The notes: generated by a model from the letters alone, not told the origin. A stretch of 49,102 nucleotides of DNA from Pasteurella sp049941595 (GCA_049941595.1 JBNFNA010000009.1:1-49102); one strand, 5' to 3'; shown: positions 8,671 to 17,508, counted from the stretch's first letter. Numbers and translations are program-made.

Positions 8671-8870
8671 CAATTTCATCCTATACTATTTTTTAGCAAA
8701 AAACAAAATATTCAGTGTGGATACCTGTGTTTAAAATTTGCATAATTTCTCGTAAAAAATCGTGATTTTCTTCAAAATTCCGTATATTTTCTGTAAAAAT
8801 AACTAGTGTATTTTAGCGAACAAGTGTAAGCTAACGCGGTTAAATCATACTAGAATAAATAAAGGACACA

Positions 8871-10691
8871 ATGAGTAATTTGAATTTACATTTTGTTAAC
8901 CGTATTCGCGAACAAGCTAAGCATTTATCAAATGAAACTGCCCTACGTTATCACTCAGAAGACAGCTGGAAAGACATTAGCTGGCAGCAATTCCAACAAC
9001 AGATAGATGAGTTTTCTTACGCTTTATTAGCAAATCATATTGATATTCAAGATAAAATTGCGATCTTTGCACATAATATGCCACGTTGGACAATTGCCGA
9101 TATTGGCACGCTGCAAACACGTGCTATTGTCGTGCCTATTTATGCTACAAGTGCAGCCAAACAAGTCGAATATATTCTCAATAATGCGGATGTAAAAATT
9201 TTATTTGTTGGCGATCAAGATGAGTACAACTGTGCGCTAGATGTTTTTGAAAACTGCCCACAGTTACAAAAAATTGTCGCAATGAAAGAAAGCATTGATT
9301 TAAAAGATCATCCTAAAGCAGTCAGCTGGCAATCATTTATTGCGGAAGGTTCAGCTCAACAACAAGCCTTGCTACAAGAACGTTTAGACAGCAAATCATT
9401 AAGTGATTTATTCACTTTAATCTATACCTCTGGCACCACCGGTGAACCGAAAGGGGTGATGTTGGATTATGCCAATCTTGCACACCAATTAGAAGCACAC
9501 GATACTGCATTTACTACATTAAATGTGAACCAGTATGATGTCTCAATGTCATTTTTACCGTTCTCACATATTTTTGAACGTGCTTGGGTGGCGTATGTCC
9601 TCCATCGTGGTGCAGTGAATTGCTACCTTGAAGATACCAATAAAGTGCGTGAAGCTCTAGCTGAAGTGCGTCCAACATTGATGTGCGCAGTGCCACGTTT
9701 TTATGAAAAAATTTATACCGCAGTGTGGGATAAAGTACAAAAAGCACCACTTATACGTCGTGCAATTTTTAACTGGGCAATTTCGGTTGGACAAAAACGC
9801 TTTGAGTTAGCCAGCCAGAAAAAACCAATTCCATTTATCCTACGTAAAAAATATGCACTTGCGGATAAATTGGTTCTCTCTAAGTTACGTAAATTACTCG
9901 GCGGGCGTATCAAAATGATGCCTTGTGGTGGTGCCAAACTTGAACCGACTATCGGGTTATTCTTCCACAGCATTGGTATTAACATTAAACTGGGCTATGG
10001 AATGACAGAAACCACTGCGACAGTTTCTTGTTGGGAAGATAATAGCTTTGAGCCGAATTCAATTGGTACATTGATGCCTGGAGCAGAAGTAAAAATTGGT
10101 GAAAACAACGAAATTTTGGTGCGTGGCGGGATGGTAATGCGTGGCTATTATAAAAAACCACAAGAAACCGCAGAAACCTTCACTGAAGATGGTTTCTTAA
10201 AAACAGGTGATGCCGGTGAGTTTGATGCCAATGGCAATCTTTATATTACCGATCGTATCAAAGAGTTGATGAAAACGTCGAACGGTAAATATATTGCACC
10301 ACAATATATTGAAACGAAAGTCGGTAAAGATAAGTTCATCGAGCAAATTGCGGTGATTGCAGATGCGAAAAAATATGTTTCTGCGTTGATTGTGCCTTGC
10401 TTTACGAGCCTTGAAGAACACGCTAAACAGCTCAATATTAAGTATCAAGATCGAATGGAGCTAATTAAACATTCTGAAATTATCAAAATGTTTGAGCAAC
10501 GCATTAATGAGCTACAAAAAGAGCTACCAAGCTTTGAGCAAATCAAGAAATTCACCTTGTTACCACAAGCCTTTACAACGAAAATGGAAGAGATTACACC
10601 AACCTTAAAACTTCGCCGTAAAGTAATTTTAGAACGTTACAAAGCACAAATCGAAGCGATGTATAAAGAATATATGCACAAGAAAGACTAA
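8871..10691 (+). CDS. Long-chain fatty-acid--CoA ligase (AMP-binding)
   Basis: Activates fatty acids to acyl-CoA through an acyl-adenylate. The 606-residue protein is of the long FAA1/FadD15-like type. It has the AMP-binding signature LIYTSGTTGEPKG (residues 183-195), the GYGMTETTATVS motif, the TGDAGEFDANGNLYITDRIKELMKTSNGKYI hinge block and a C-terminal lysine-containing PTLKLRRKV segment. AAAGGA lies seven bases before the ATG. No beta-oxidation genes are nearby, so it more likely feeds scavenged fatty acids into lipids than degradation. It is followed by a terminator shared with convergent znuA. Confidence 0.92.
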   Translation: MSNLNLHFVNRIREQAKHLSNETALRYHSEDSWKDISWQQFQQQIDEFSYALLANHIDIQDKIAIFAHNMPRWTIADIGTLQTRAIVVPIYATSAAKQVEYILNNADVKILFVGDQDEYNCALDVFENCPQLQKIVAMKESIDLKDHPKAVSWQSFIAEGSAQQQALLQERLDSKSLSDLFTLIYTSGTTGEPKGVMLDYANLAHQLEAHDTAFTTLNVNQYDVSMSFLPFSHIFERAWVAYVLHRGAVNCYLEDTNKVREALAEVRPTLMCAVPRFYEKIYTAVWDKVQKAPLIRRAIFNWAISVGQKRFELASQKKPIPFILRKKYALADKLVLSKLRKLLGGRIKMMPCGGAKLEPTIGLFFHSIGINIKLGYGMTETTATVSCWEDNSFEPNSIGTLMPGAEVKIGENNEILVRGGMVMRGYYKKPQETAETFTEDGFLKTGDAGEFDANGNLYITDRIKELMKTSNGKYIAPQYIETKVGKDKFIEQIAVIADAKKYVSALIVPCFTSLEEHAKQLNIKYQDRMELIKHSEIIKMFEQRINELQKELPSFEQIKKFTLLPQAFTTKMEEITPTLKLRRKVILERYKAQIEAMYKEYMHKKD

Positions 10692-10700
10692 TAACAAAAA

Positions 10701-10730
10701 GGGCTTCTGATTTAGAAGCCCTTATTTTTT
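10701..10730. terminator. Bidirectional terminator between the acyl-CoA ligase and znuA
   Basis: GGGCTTCT (10701-10708) pairs with AGAAGCCC (10714-10721) around a five-base loop. It is flanked by AAAAA on the left and TTATTTTTT on the right, so it can terminate transcripts from either side. Confidence 0.85.
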
Positions 10731-10751
10731 AATGCTAAAACTGACCGCACT

Positions 10752-11852
10752 TTACTTGCTTAAGCAAGAGAAATAACTGTCTGCGGTATATTGTAAGAAG
10801 TTCGCATAAGAATTCACGCCAAGTTTCACAGCATCGCCCATAGGATCTAAACGACCAACGTGAACACCTGTGCCTTTGCTTAAGCTTTCAATCACTTTTG
10901 GTGTGAATTGAGGTTCTGCAAATAAGCAGTTTACTTTATGCTCTTTAATTTCTTCTTTAATTTTTGCTAGCGTTTTTGCACCTGGTGCGACTAATGGATT
11001 AATCGTAAAGTAACCTGTTTGTTTCAATCCATAAGCGTTATTGAAATAGCTATACGCATCGTGGAACACATAAAAACCTTTGTCTTTCACTGGTGCTAAT
11101 TGTTGTTTAATTTTTTCGCTTTGTGCCGCTAAAGTGCGGTTAAATTCTGCTAAGTTTTGTTCGATTTTTTCTTTCTTCTCTGGGTAAAGCTCATTTAAAC
11201 GAGAAGCTAAACGCTCTGCCACCACTTTGCTGATCTCTGGTGAATACCAAACGTGCCAGTTAGTGCTGTGATCATGATCATGCCCGTGATGATGTCCTTG
11301 TGCATCTTTGTGCTCGTGGTCATGATCGTGTTTGTGGTCGTGATCATGTTTGTGGTCGTGATCGTGTTTATGGTCGTGATCGTGTTTATGCTCGTGATCA
11401 TGTTTATGGTCGTGATCGTGTTTATGGTCGTGATCATGTTTATGGTCATGATCGTGTTTATGGTCGTGATCGTGTTTGTGGTCGTGCTTATGCTCGTGAG
11501 CTTCGACTTCTAACAAATCACCAATTTCAGAAAAATCTGAAATACTTAACACTTTCTTAAATGGCATCTGGCGCAAGCTTTTATCAAGAAACGCATCTAC
11601 ATCTTCTCCCACCCAAACGATCAATTCTGCCGCCTGTAATTTTTGTACGTCAGATGGTTTTAAGCTGTAATCGTGTGGTGAGGCACCTGCGGGCACTAAA
11701 ATCTCAGTTTCTGTCACGCCGTCTGCAATGGAAGATGCAATAAAACCCAGAGGCTTAATTGAAGTGACGATATTTGCATTTGCCAAACTCGCTAAAGAAG
11801 CAATACTTGCTGCGAGTACTGTTTTTTTCAAAGTGTTCATTGAAAGCACCAT
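10752..11852 (-). CDS. znuA: Zinc ABC transporter periplasmic-binding protein ZnuA, His-rich
   Basis: Captures Zn2+ in the periplasm for the ZnuBC permease. The 366-residue protein has a signal peptide (cleavage probably after ANA near residue 26), the ligand motifs ASPHDYSLKPSD (His60), NWHVWYSPE (His200), VFHDAYSYF, and the C-terminal LDPMGD. A charged insertion at residues 119-195 is almost entirely His, Asp and Lys, with nine consecutive six-residue units (HKHDHD, one HKHDHE) at 125-178, probably a zinc-gathering loop. The start at 11852 has AAGGA eight bases upstream; an internal ATG four codons later is an alternative. znuB and znuC are not adjacent. An uptake signal lies in the coding region (11132-11140) and another overlaps the stop. 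Confidence 0.95.
   Translation of the reverse strand: MVLSMNTLKKTVLAASIASLASLANANIVTSIKPLGFIASSIADGVTETEILVPAGASPHDYSLKPSDVQKLQAAELIVWVGEDVDAFLDKSLRQMPFKKVLSISDFSEIGDLLEVEAHEHKHDHKHDHDHKHDHDHKHDHDHKHDHDHKHDHEHKHDHDHKHDHDHKHDHDHKHDHDHEHKDAQGHHHGHDHDHSTNWHVWYSPEISKVVAERLASRLNELYPEKKEKIEQNLAEFNRTLAAQSEKIKQQLAPVKDKGFYVFHDAYSYFNNAYGLKQTGYFTINPLVAPGAKTLAKIKEEIKEHKVNCLFAEPQFTPKVIESLSKGTGVHVGRLDPMGDAVKLGVNSYANFLQYTADSYFSCLSK
11319..11480 (-). repeat. 18-base tandem repeat within znuA (nine units)
   Basis: Nine imperfect 18-base units encode the HKHDH(D/E) hexapeptide of ZnuA. Units differ by synonymous third-position changes and one D-to-E change. Because the unit length is a multiple of three, copy-number change by slippage or recombination would lengthen or shorten the His-rich loop without breaking the frame. 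Confidence 0.92.
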
Positions 11853-11953
11853 TTTTCTATTCCTTATCGAAGAATCATCATCAAAATTTCGACTTAGCCT
11901 ACTCTTTTTTGACCTAAATTGCCATCTTTTTTTTAACTAAAAAATAAGTTTAA

Positions 11954-11983
11954 AGGAAAAAGGCGAATAAAAATTCGCCTTAT
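11954..11983 (-). terminator. Terminator downstream of tcdA
   Basis: AGGCGAAT (11961-11968) and ATTCGCCT (11973-11980) form an 8-base stem with a four-base loop. On the minus strand the stem is followed by TTTTTCC, 20 bases past the tcdA stop codon. Confidence 0.8.
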
Positions 11984-11999
11984 TTCCAGATATTAACGA

Positions 12000-12761
12000 T
12001 TAACGTAGTAGCTTATTGATCACACGTGATACCGCAAAAAATCCAAAAGTGGCAGTAATCATCGTAGCAGCACCAAATCCATTCGCACAGTTCATTGTCG
12101 CTGATACTTCACAATTGCCGTCCATTTTCGGGAAAATCAGTGGCTGGGTTGAAAACACACAATCAATGCCAAATTTACGCTTTGGATTTTGGCTGAAATT
12201 ATATTCTTTACGTAAAAGTGACCGCACTTTTGAGGCAAGAGGATCTTGTATTGTCTTACTCAAATCAGCAATTTGGATTTGGGTAGGATCTGTTTGTCCA
12301 CCAGCACCACCAACAGTAATCAATTTGATTTTATTACGCTTACAGAACGCAATCAGTGCCGCTTTGGTTTTAACACTATCAATGGCATCAATCACATAAT
12401 CATAATTTCGTAACAGATAGTCCGAAAGGTTTTCTGATGAAATAAAATCATCAATAATGTTAACTTGGCATTCAGGGTTAATTAACGCAACACGTGCTTT
12501 CATTGCTTCGGTTTTGAGTTGACCAATATTACCTGACAGAGCGTGAATTTGACGATTAATATTAGTCACGCAAATGTCATCCATATCAATTAATGTCAGC
12601 TGTCCAACGCCTGAGCGTGCTAGTGCTTCGACGCACCACGAGCCCACACCGCCAATACCAATTACGCACACGTGAGATTGTCTTAATCGTGCAAGTGCCT
12701 CAGCACCATATAAACGCCCAATCCCACCAAACCGCTGTTCGTAATTATCCACTCTCTCCAT
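12000..12761 (-). CDS. tcdA: tRNA threonylcarbamoyladenosine dehydratase
   Basis: ATP-dependent E1-like enzyme that cyclises t6A37 to ct6A in ANN-decoding tRNAs. The protein starts MERVDNYEQRFGGIGRLYG, matching E. coli TcdA (CsdL/YgdL). It has the nucleotide-binding GIGGVGSW, the DMDDICVTNINRQIHA motif, the catalytic-type VDCVFSTQPLIFP (Cys in IDCVFS) and a C-terminal hydrophobic tail. A GTG five codons earlier (12776) is possible, but the ATG at 12761 overlaps the mltA stop by one base (TAATG), a classic coupling junction, and fits the homologues. mltA and tcdA are thus one transcription unit ending at the hairpin near 11961. Confidence 0.93.
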   Translation of the reverse strand: MERVDNYEQRFGGIGRLYGAEALARLRQSHVCVIGIGGVGSWCVEALARSGVGQLTLIDMDDICVTNINRQIHALSGNIGQLKTEAMKARVALINPECQVNIIDDFISSENLSDYLLRNYDYVIDAIDSVKTKAALIAFCKRNKIKLITVGGAGGQTDPTQIQIADLSKTIQDPLASKVRSLLRKEYNFSQNPKRKFGIDCVFSTQPLIFPKMDGNCEVSATMNCANGFGAATMITATFGFFAVSRVINKLLR

Positions 12762-13858
12762 TATTGTAATACCCACACTCGTCCATAATGTTTTGATAAG
12801 CCAGCGATATGCCCTGCATCATCTCCAATACCACGATATAAATCGAAATGATGACCTTTCACCGCACCACCAACATCCAACGCCACCATTAAATGCAATT
12901 GATGTTCACCCGTCCAATTGCCGTCTTTATCCATTTGCGGCACTTCCACTAAAAGTAAGCTACCTAATGGCACAACATTTCGGTCTGCGGCGACTGAAGC
13001 CATCGGCACTAAAGGTACACCCGCAGCGCCTTTTACTTTGCCATAAGGATCATTTTTAAAGAAAACATAAGATTCATTGCGTTCTAATAAAGCGCGTAAA
13101 CGTGATGGATTGGCTTTCGCCCAATCACGAATGGCTTGAATTGACATTTTTTCTTTTGCGATTTCACCATCTTCTACAAGCAAGCGACCGACACTGGTAT
13201 AAGGGAAACCATTTTGTCCTGCGTAAGCAAAATAAGTTAAGTTACCTTCGCCAAAATCCACATAGCCACTACCTTGTACGCCTAATAAAAAGTTATCAAG
13301 CATTGAGTCACTATAAGCCAGCTCTAATCCTTTTTTCTCTAATGCCCCTGCATACACTTGCGCACGGCTAAAGCGTTTTTGTTTCGGCATTGCATAAATC
13401 GGCTGATTATATTTACCTTGTAAAGTACGTCTTGCGTGAATAACTGGAGAATAATACCCTGTCATCAACACGTTTTGATAACCGTCAAAGCCTTTCATCA
13501 ACTGCGGTTGAATACCAAAGTCCGCCAAATTTCTAATATCACCGCCCGCTAACACCCAGTTAGTCACCTTCACATAATTATGCTCAAATTGATTAGTTAA
13601 TTTATTTGAGTAATTGCGTACATTCGACAATTGTGTCAAGAAATCGCCCTGATTAATCACCGCACTTTGATTTTCAACTTTAGCAACAGGTGTCATCACT
13701 GCTTGTTGATAGGCTCTTCCTGAATATTTTGCCCCAAATTTTTGCGGATCTGCCTTGTCATCTTTAGCTAAACCTTTCGGATTAGAAGAACAAGCCGCGA
13801 GAAAAGCAGCCGCAAAAAGTGCGGTCAATTTTAGAAAATTTTTTGGCTGGAATAACAT
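12761..13858 (-). CDS. mltA: Membrane-bound lytic murein transglycosylase A
   Basis: Outer-membrane lipoprotein that cleaves peptidoglycan glycan strands to 1,6-anhydro ends. The 365-residue protein has a lipobox LAAC (lipidated Cys23, then Ser-Ser, which favours outer-membrane sorting). It also has the MltA-specific barrel region (GYYSPVIHARRTLQGKYNQPIYAMP), a YVDFGEGNLTYFAYAGQNG segment and the C-terminal 3D domain with LMVALDVGGAVKGHHFDLYRGIG, which contains the catalytic-type Asp. It is cotranscribed with tcdA. Two perfect uptake signals lie within it (13659-13667 and 13817-13825, the latter in the signal peptide region). Confidence 0.95.
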   Translation of the reverse strand: MLFQPKNFLKLTALFAAAFLAACSSNPKGLAKDDKADPQKFGAKYSGRAYQQAVMTPVAKVENQSAVINQGDFLTQLSNVRNYSNKLTNQFEHNYVKVTNWVLAGGDIRNLADFGIQPQLMKGFDGYQNVLMTGYYSPVIHARRTLQGKYNQPIYAMPKQKRFSRAQVYAGALEKKGLELAYSDSMLDNFLLGVQGSGYVDFGEGNLTYFAYAGQNGFPYTSVGRLLVEDGEIAKEKMSIQAIRDWAKANPSRLRALLERNESYVFFKNDPYGKVKGAAGVPLVPMASVAADRNVVPLGSLLLVEVPQMDKDGNWTGEHQLHLMVALDVGGAVKGHHFDLYRGIGDDAGHIAGLSKHYGRVWVLQ

Positions 13859-14055
13859 TGTCTGTCCTAAATAAATAATAAAAGCGAATTAAAGGGCATA
13901 CGCTATCAGAAAACCTGCAAAAAATATAGCCTAAATTGGGACTATTTGTTGGCTCGTTTCAAGTGTTATACGGGTTAGATAAGGGAAGTTAAGAATAAAA
14001 AATGCTCACATCGTTTATTTTTATAACAAACAGTAACAAGCATTTAATTTTTTTG

Positions 14056-14083
14056 TTGCAATAAATTTTCAAGCGAGTATATT
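14056..14083 (+). promoter_or_regulatory. Promoter of the initiator tRNA
   Basis: TTGCAA (14056-14061) and TATATT (14078-14083) are separated by 16 bases, and the -10 lies 13 bases before the tRNA. The remaining stretch from 13859 to 14055 is AT-rich and shows no gene. Confidence 0.6.
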
Positions 14084-14096
14084 ACGCCAACACAGA

Positions 14097-14173
14097 CGCG
14101 GGGTGGAGCAGCTTGGTAGCTCGTCGGGCTCATAACCCGAAGGCCGTCGGTTCAAATCCGGCCCCCGCAACCA
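14097..14173 (+). tRNA. Initiator tRNA-fMet (CAT)
   Basis: A 77-base tRNA with encoded CCA that matches the E. coli initiator tRNA closely. It starts CGCGGGGTGGAGCAG, which gives the unpaired first C of initiators. The anticodon loop is CTCATAA, preceded and followed by the three G-C pairs (GGG/CCC) that mark initiator tRNAs, and the T loop is GTTCAAATC. Single gene with its own promoter and terminator. Confidence 0.97.
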
Positions 14174-14181
14174 GATTCATA

Positions 14182-14217
14182 AAAGTCGTTAGTTTTCAGC
14201 TAACGACTTTCTTTTTG
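14182..14217 (+). terminator. Terminator of the initiator tRNA
   Basis: AAAGTCGTTAG (14182-14192) pairs with CTAACGACTTT (14200-14210), an 11-base stem, followed by CTTTTTG. Confidence 0.88.
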
Positions 14218-14291
14218 TCAAAATTCCCTTAAAATCAATCAAGATAAAAAGGACAAAGCTAATGCCTTATCCTTTCATCTTATTCTCTACA

Positions 14292-15668
14292 CTACTCTTG
14301 CGTTTTCAGTGCTAATTTGTCTAATAATTTTTGATGGATTCCACCAAAACTGCCGTTTGACATCACAAGAATATGATCTTTTGGTTTCGCCTCTGCAACA
14401 ATCAGATCCACTAACTTATCTAAATTCATATTCCATACCGCAGGCTGAACACAGTCGCTAACAATGTCTACCACATCCCAGCCAATGTTTTCAGGTTGGA
14501 AAATAAATACCTGATCTGCTCTTCCTAAGGCGGGGGCGATTTCATCTTTATGCACACCCATTTTCATTGTATTTGAACGAGGCTCTAACACCGCTAAAAT
14601 ACGTGCGCCACCACCCACTTTGTCGCGAAGTGCGGTCAATGTTGCTAAAATTTCTGCAGGATGGTGCGCAAAATCATCATAAACAGTTACACCATTTACT
14701 TCACCCTTCACTTCTAAACGGCGTTTTGGGCTTACAAAAGTCGACAACGCTTCGCAAGCATCTTGAATAGAAACACCCGCGTGGTGAGCTGCCGCAATCG
14801 CCATTAAAGCATTATGCATATTATGTTGCCCTACGACATTCCAATGCACTTCTGCAACTTTCTCCCCGTTATGGAATACAGCAAATACCGTACTGTCATT
14901 GCGTAAACGCTCGGCATACCACTCTTTATCTTTACCTAAAAATTGTTTTTCTGACCAACAACCCATTTCTAAAGTTGCTTTTACACTGGCTTCATCTGCC
15001 ACAGACAGAATACGACCATTTGCGGGAATGGTGCGAATCATATGATGGAATTGACGTTGAATCGCTTTTAAATCATCAAAAATATCTGCGTGGTCAAAAC
15101 CAATATTATTAATAATTAATGTTTTTGGGTTGTAATGAACAAACTTAGAACGCTTATCAAAAAATGCGGTATCGTATTCATCCGCCTCAATAACAAAGTA
15201 ATCACTGTCGCCTAAACGTGCTGAAGTGCCGAAATTTCCCGAGATACCACCGATTAAAAAGCCCGGTTTTAGGCCGCACTTATCTAAAATCCAGCTCAAC
15301 ATCCCCGTTGTGGTCGTTTTACCGTGTGTGCCTGATACAGCAAACACCCAGCGATCACGCAATAAATTATCGTGTAACCACTGCGGACCAGACATATAAG
15401 GCAATCTGTTTTCCAACACATATTCAACACAAGGATTACCACGTTTCATTGCATTACCTACAATCACCATATCAGGTGCAGGTTGCAATTGTGAAACATC
15501 AAAATTTGGAATAATTTCAATGCCATTTTCCTCAAGAAAAGTACTCATTGGTGGATAAACATTGGTATCTGAACCCGTTACTTTATATCCAAGCTGTTTT
15601 GCAATAATTGCAACGCCGCCCATAAACGTGCCACAAATTCCTAAAATATGGATGTGTTTTTTTGTCAT
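14292..15668 (-). CDS. mpl: UDP-N-acetylmuramate:L-alanyl-gamma-D-glutamyl-meso-diaminopimelate ligase
   Basis: Cell-wall recycling ligase that joins the recovered tripeptide to UDP-MurNAc. The Mur-ligase fold is clear: N-terminal HILGICGTFMGG, ATP-binding SGTHGKTTTTGM, then YDDFAHHPAEI and an EPRSNTMKMG segment typical of Mpl rather than MurC. The open frame can be extended to a TTG at 15689, but the ATG at 15668 gives MTKKHIHILGICG, as in homologues, with AGAGA about seven bases upstream. Length 458 residues. It is divergent from fbp. An uptake signal lies at 14628-14636. Confidence 0.95.
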   Translation of the reverse strand: MTKKHIHILGICGTFMGGVAIIAKQLGYKVTGSDTNVYPPMSTFLEENGIEIIPNFDVSQLQPAPDMVIVGNAMKRGNPCVEYVLENRLPYMSGPQWLHDNLLRDRWVFAVSGTHGKTTTTGMLSWILDKCGLKPGFLIGGISGNFGTSARLGDSDYFVIEADEYDTAFFDKRSKFVHYNPKTLIINNIGFDHADIFDDLKAIQRQFHHMIRTIPANGRILSVADEASVKATLEMGCWSEKQFLGKDKEWYAERLRNDSTVFAVFHNGEKVAEVHWNVVGQHNMHNALMAIAAAHHAGVSIQDACEALSTFVSPKRRLEVKGEVNGVTVYDDFAHHPAEILATLTALRDKVGGGARILAVLEPRSNTMKMGVHKDEIAPALGRADQVFIFQPENIGWDVVDIVSDCVQPAVWNMNLDKLVDLIVAEAKPKDHILVMSNGSFGGIHQKLLDKLALKTQE

Positions 15669-15702
15669 TTTTTCATCTCTGTCAAACAATAATCATAAAA
15701 AG

Positions 15703-15764
15703 TGTGTCGAAGATCACATTGTTCACATTCCACTTTTCTATGAGAAAACTAAGATTGCTATAAT
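15703..15764 (+). promoter_or_regulatory. fbp promoter with class I CRP-like site
   Basis: TGTGT-CGAAGA-TCACA at 15703-15718 matches nine of ten CRP half-site bases. An extended -10, TGC followed by TATAAT (15759-15764), predicts a start near 15771, placing the CRP site centre about 60 bases upstream, the class I activation distance. This fits control of a gluconeogenic enzyme by cAMP. Inference from motifs only. Confidence 0.55.
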
Positions 15765-15814
15765 AAATCAACTCATTAAATGAGTAAAATTTATTAATAA
15801 TAAGGACGAGAATT

Positions 15815-16816
15815 ATGAAAACGTTGGGGCAATTTATTGTTGAAAAACAAGCCGAATATCCGAATGCAAAAGGGGAACTCACTGGGATTTTATCCTCTAT
15901 TCGATTAGTGGCAAAAGTCATTCATCGTGATATCAATAAAGCAGGATTAACAAACAACATTATTGGTACGTCAGGTGCAGAAAATGTACAAGGCGAAACT
16001 CAAATGAAGTTAGATTTATTCGCCCACAATACGATGAAACAAGCATTAATGAGCCGTGAAGAAGTCGCAGGTTTTGCCTCCGAAGAAGAAGAAAATTTCG
16101 TGGCATTTGATACTGAACGTGGTCGCAATGCCAAATATGTGATTTTAACCGATCCACTCGATGGTTCATCCAATATTGATGTTAACGTTGCCGTTGGTAC
16201 AATTTTCTCAATTTATCGCCGTGTTTCACCAATCGGCACTCCTGTGACTTTAGAAGACTTTATGCAACCTGGCAATCGCCAAGTGGCCGCAGGATATATC
16301 GTTTATGGTTCATCAACAATGCTAGTTTACACCACGGGTAATGGAGTGAATGGTTTTACTTACGATCCATCACTCGGCGTATTCTGTTTATCGCACGAAA
16401 ACCTTCAAATGCCAACAAGTGGCAAAATCTATTCAATTAATGAAGGTCAATATTTAAAATTCCCACAAGGGGTTAAAAAATATATCAAATATTGCCAAGA
16501 AGAAGATAAATCAACTAATCGTCCTTATGCATCTCGTTATATTGGTTCGTTAGTTTCTGACTTCCATCGCAATATGCTAAAAGGCGGTATTTATATTTAT
16601 CCAAAAGCCACTAATTATCCAAATGGTAAACTTCGCTTATTATATGAAGGCAATCCAATGGCATTTTTAGCAGAACAAGCTGGCGGTAAAGCAACTGATG
16701 GATATAACCGTATTTTAGATATCCAACCTACTGAACTTCATCAACGTGTTCCACTCTTTATCGGTTCAAAAGAAATGGTTACAAAAGCTGAAGATTTTAT
16801 GAAAGAAAATGATTAA
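15815..16816 (+). CDS. fbp: Class I fructose-1,6-bisphosphatase
   Basis: Hydrolyses fructose 1,6-bisphosphate to fructose 6-phosphate in gluconeogenesis. The 333-residue protein has the metal and phosphate signature LTDPLDGSSNIDVN, SEEEE acidic residues, and the substrate-binding KGGIYIYPKATNYPNGKLRLLYEGNPMAFLAEQAGG block near the C-terminus. AAGGA precedes the ATG at good spacing. Single gene with a CRP-like promoter upstream and a terminator downstream. Confidence 0.97.
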   Translation: MKTLGQFIVEKQAEYPNAKGELTGILSSIRLVAKVIHRDINKAGLTNNIIGTSGAENVQGETQMKLDLFAHNTMKQALMSREEVAGFASEEEENFVAFDTERGRNAKYVILTDPLDGSSNIDVNVAVGTIFSIYRRVSPIGTPVTLEDFMQPGNRQVAAGYIVYGSSTMLVYTTGNGVNGFTYDPSLGVFCLSHENLQMPTSGKIYSINEGQYLKFPQGVKKYIKYCQEEDKSTNRPYASRYIGSLVSDFHRNMLKGGIYIYPKATNYPNGKLRLLYEGNPMAFLAEQAGGKATDGYNRILDIQPTELHQRVPLFIGSKEMVTKAEDFMKEND

Positions 16817-16832
16817 AATGTAAAGAAATTTA

Positions 16833-16875
16833 AAGAGCCAGCGATCCATTTGACTGGCTCTTGTTGTTTTTTTTA
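16833..16875 (+). terminator. Terminator of fbp
   Basis: AAGAGCCAG (16833-16841) pairs with CTGGCTCTT (16854-16862), then a T-rich tract including eight Ts. Confidence 0.85.
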
Positions 16876-16942
16876 TTATGTATCGCTTAAAAACTTTTTA
16901 GATTATGATTTATTGTAGTTTTAATTTTTTAGGGAAGCATAT

Positions 16943-17452
16943 ATGAAAATCAACAAATTATATAGATTTATATTACCGCTAGTAGCGATTGGCGCTGCCA
17001 TCAGCTACTATCAACATCATACTAGGCAAGATAAAATCAGCCCACCCAATGCATCTAATACAACTCAAAACGTTGAGCTAGAAAAATTTAACCAATCTAT
17101 TAAAATCACTCCAACTGAAAGGCATATCGCAAGAGATAAATATCACGATGAAATAGCGAGTATGACTTATCAAATTCATAATTTAAGCAACAAAACAATT
17201 AAGAAAGTTCACTGGAACAGTATTTATATTTGGGATTCAAACTACCTTTACACCCACGATCTTCCTATTCTTTTTGAAGCAAAATTAAGACCCAATAAAA
17301 CACAAACAATTTCAGAAATTATTTTATTAAGTAAGCTAAAAGAAGAACAACAAAATGTGTTAAAAGATTCAAATAAAAATATTAAAGTTGAAATTATTGC
17401 AAGATCCATCGAATTTGAAGATGGCAGTGCAATCATCGTACCAAACTACTAA
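16943..17452 (+). CDS. Hypothetical membrane-anchored protein
   Basis: I do not recognise this 169-residue protein. It has a single N-terminal hydrophobic segment (about residues 9-22, after MKINKLYR), a short Ser/Thr/Asn-rich linker, and a soluble part from about residue 45 predicted to face the periplasm. That part alternates short hydrophobic strands (MTYQIHNLSNKTIKKVHWNSIYIWD), resembling an Ig-like or FxLYD-type beta fold. An AGGGA ribosome-binding site sits about eight bases before the ATG. It is isolated between the fbp terminator and a tRNA operon and is visibly AT-rich (one 60-base line near 17341 is about 20 percent GC). It may be lineage-specific or acquired. Confidence 0.7.
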   Translation: MKINKLYRFILPLVAIGAAISYYQHHTRQDKISPPNASNTTQNVELEKFNQSIKITPTERHIARDKYHDEIASMTYQIHNLSNKTIKKVHWNSIYIWDSNYLYTHDLPILFEAKLRPNKTQTISEIILLSKLKEEQQNVLKDSNKNIKVEIIARSIEFEDGSAIIVPNY

Positions 17453-17481
17453 AACCAAATATTCCCTTCTCTTTTTAAAAT

Positions 17482-17508
17482 CCACTGGCAGTTAGTTGAT
17501 GCCAGTGG
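17482..17508. terminator. Hairpin after the orphan membrane-protein gene
   Basis: CCACTGGC (17482-17489) and GCCAGTGG (17501-17508) form a perfect stem with an 11-base loop, 29 bases past the stop. No T-tract follows on the plus strand; a short ATTTT follows on the minus strand. Termination is plausible but weak. Confidence 0.4.

Noticed and set aside
11319..11480. CRISPR-like regular repeat
   Set aside because: Units are contiguous with no spacers and lie in frame inside znuA.
11207..11560. Several overlapping reading frames on both strands across the znuA repeat
   Set aside because: They are low-complexity shadows of the 18-base repeat; only the ZnuA frame has a signal peptide and conserved ligands.
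12762..12776. GTG-initiated extension of tcdA
   Set aside because: The ATG overlapping the mltA stop (TAATG) fits coupling and the family N-terminus better.
15669..15689. TTG-initiated extension of mpl
   Set aside because: Homologues start at the MTKKHIHILGICG position and the extra residues are not conserved.
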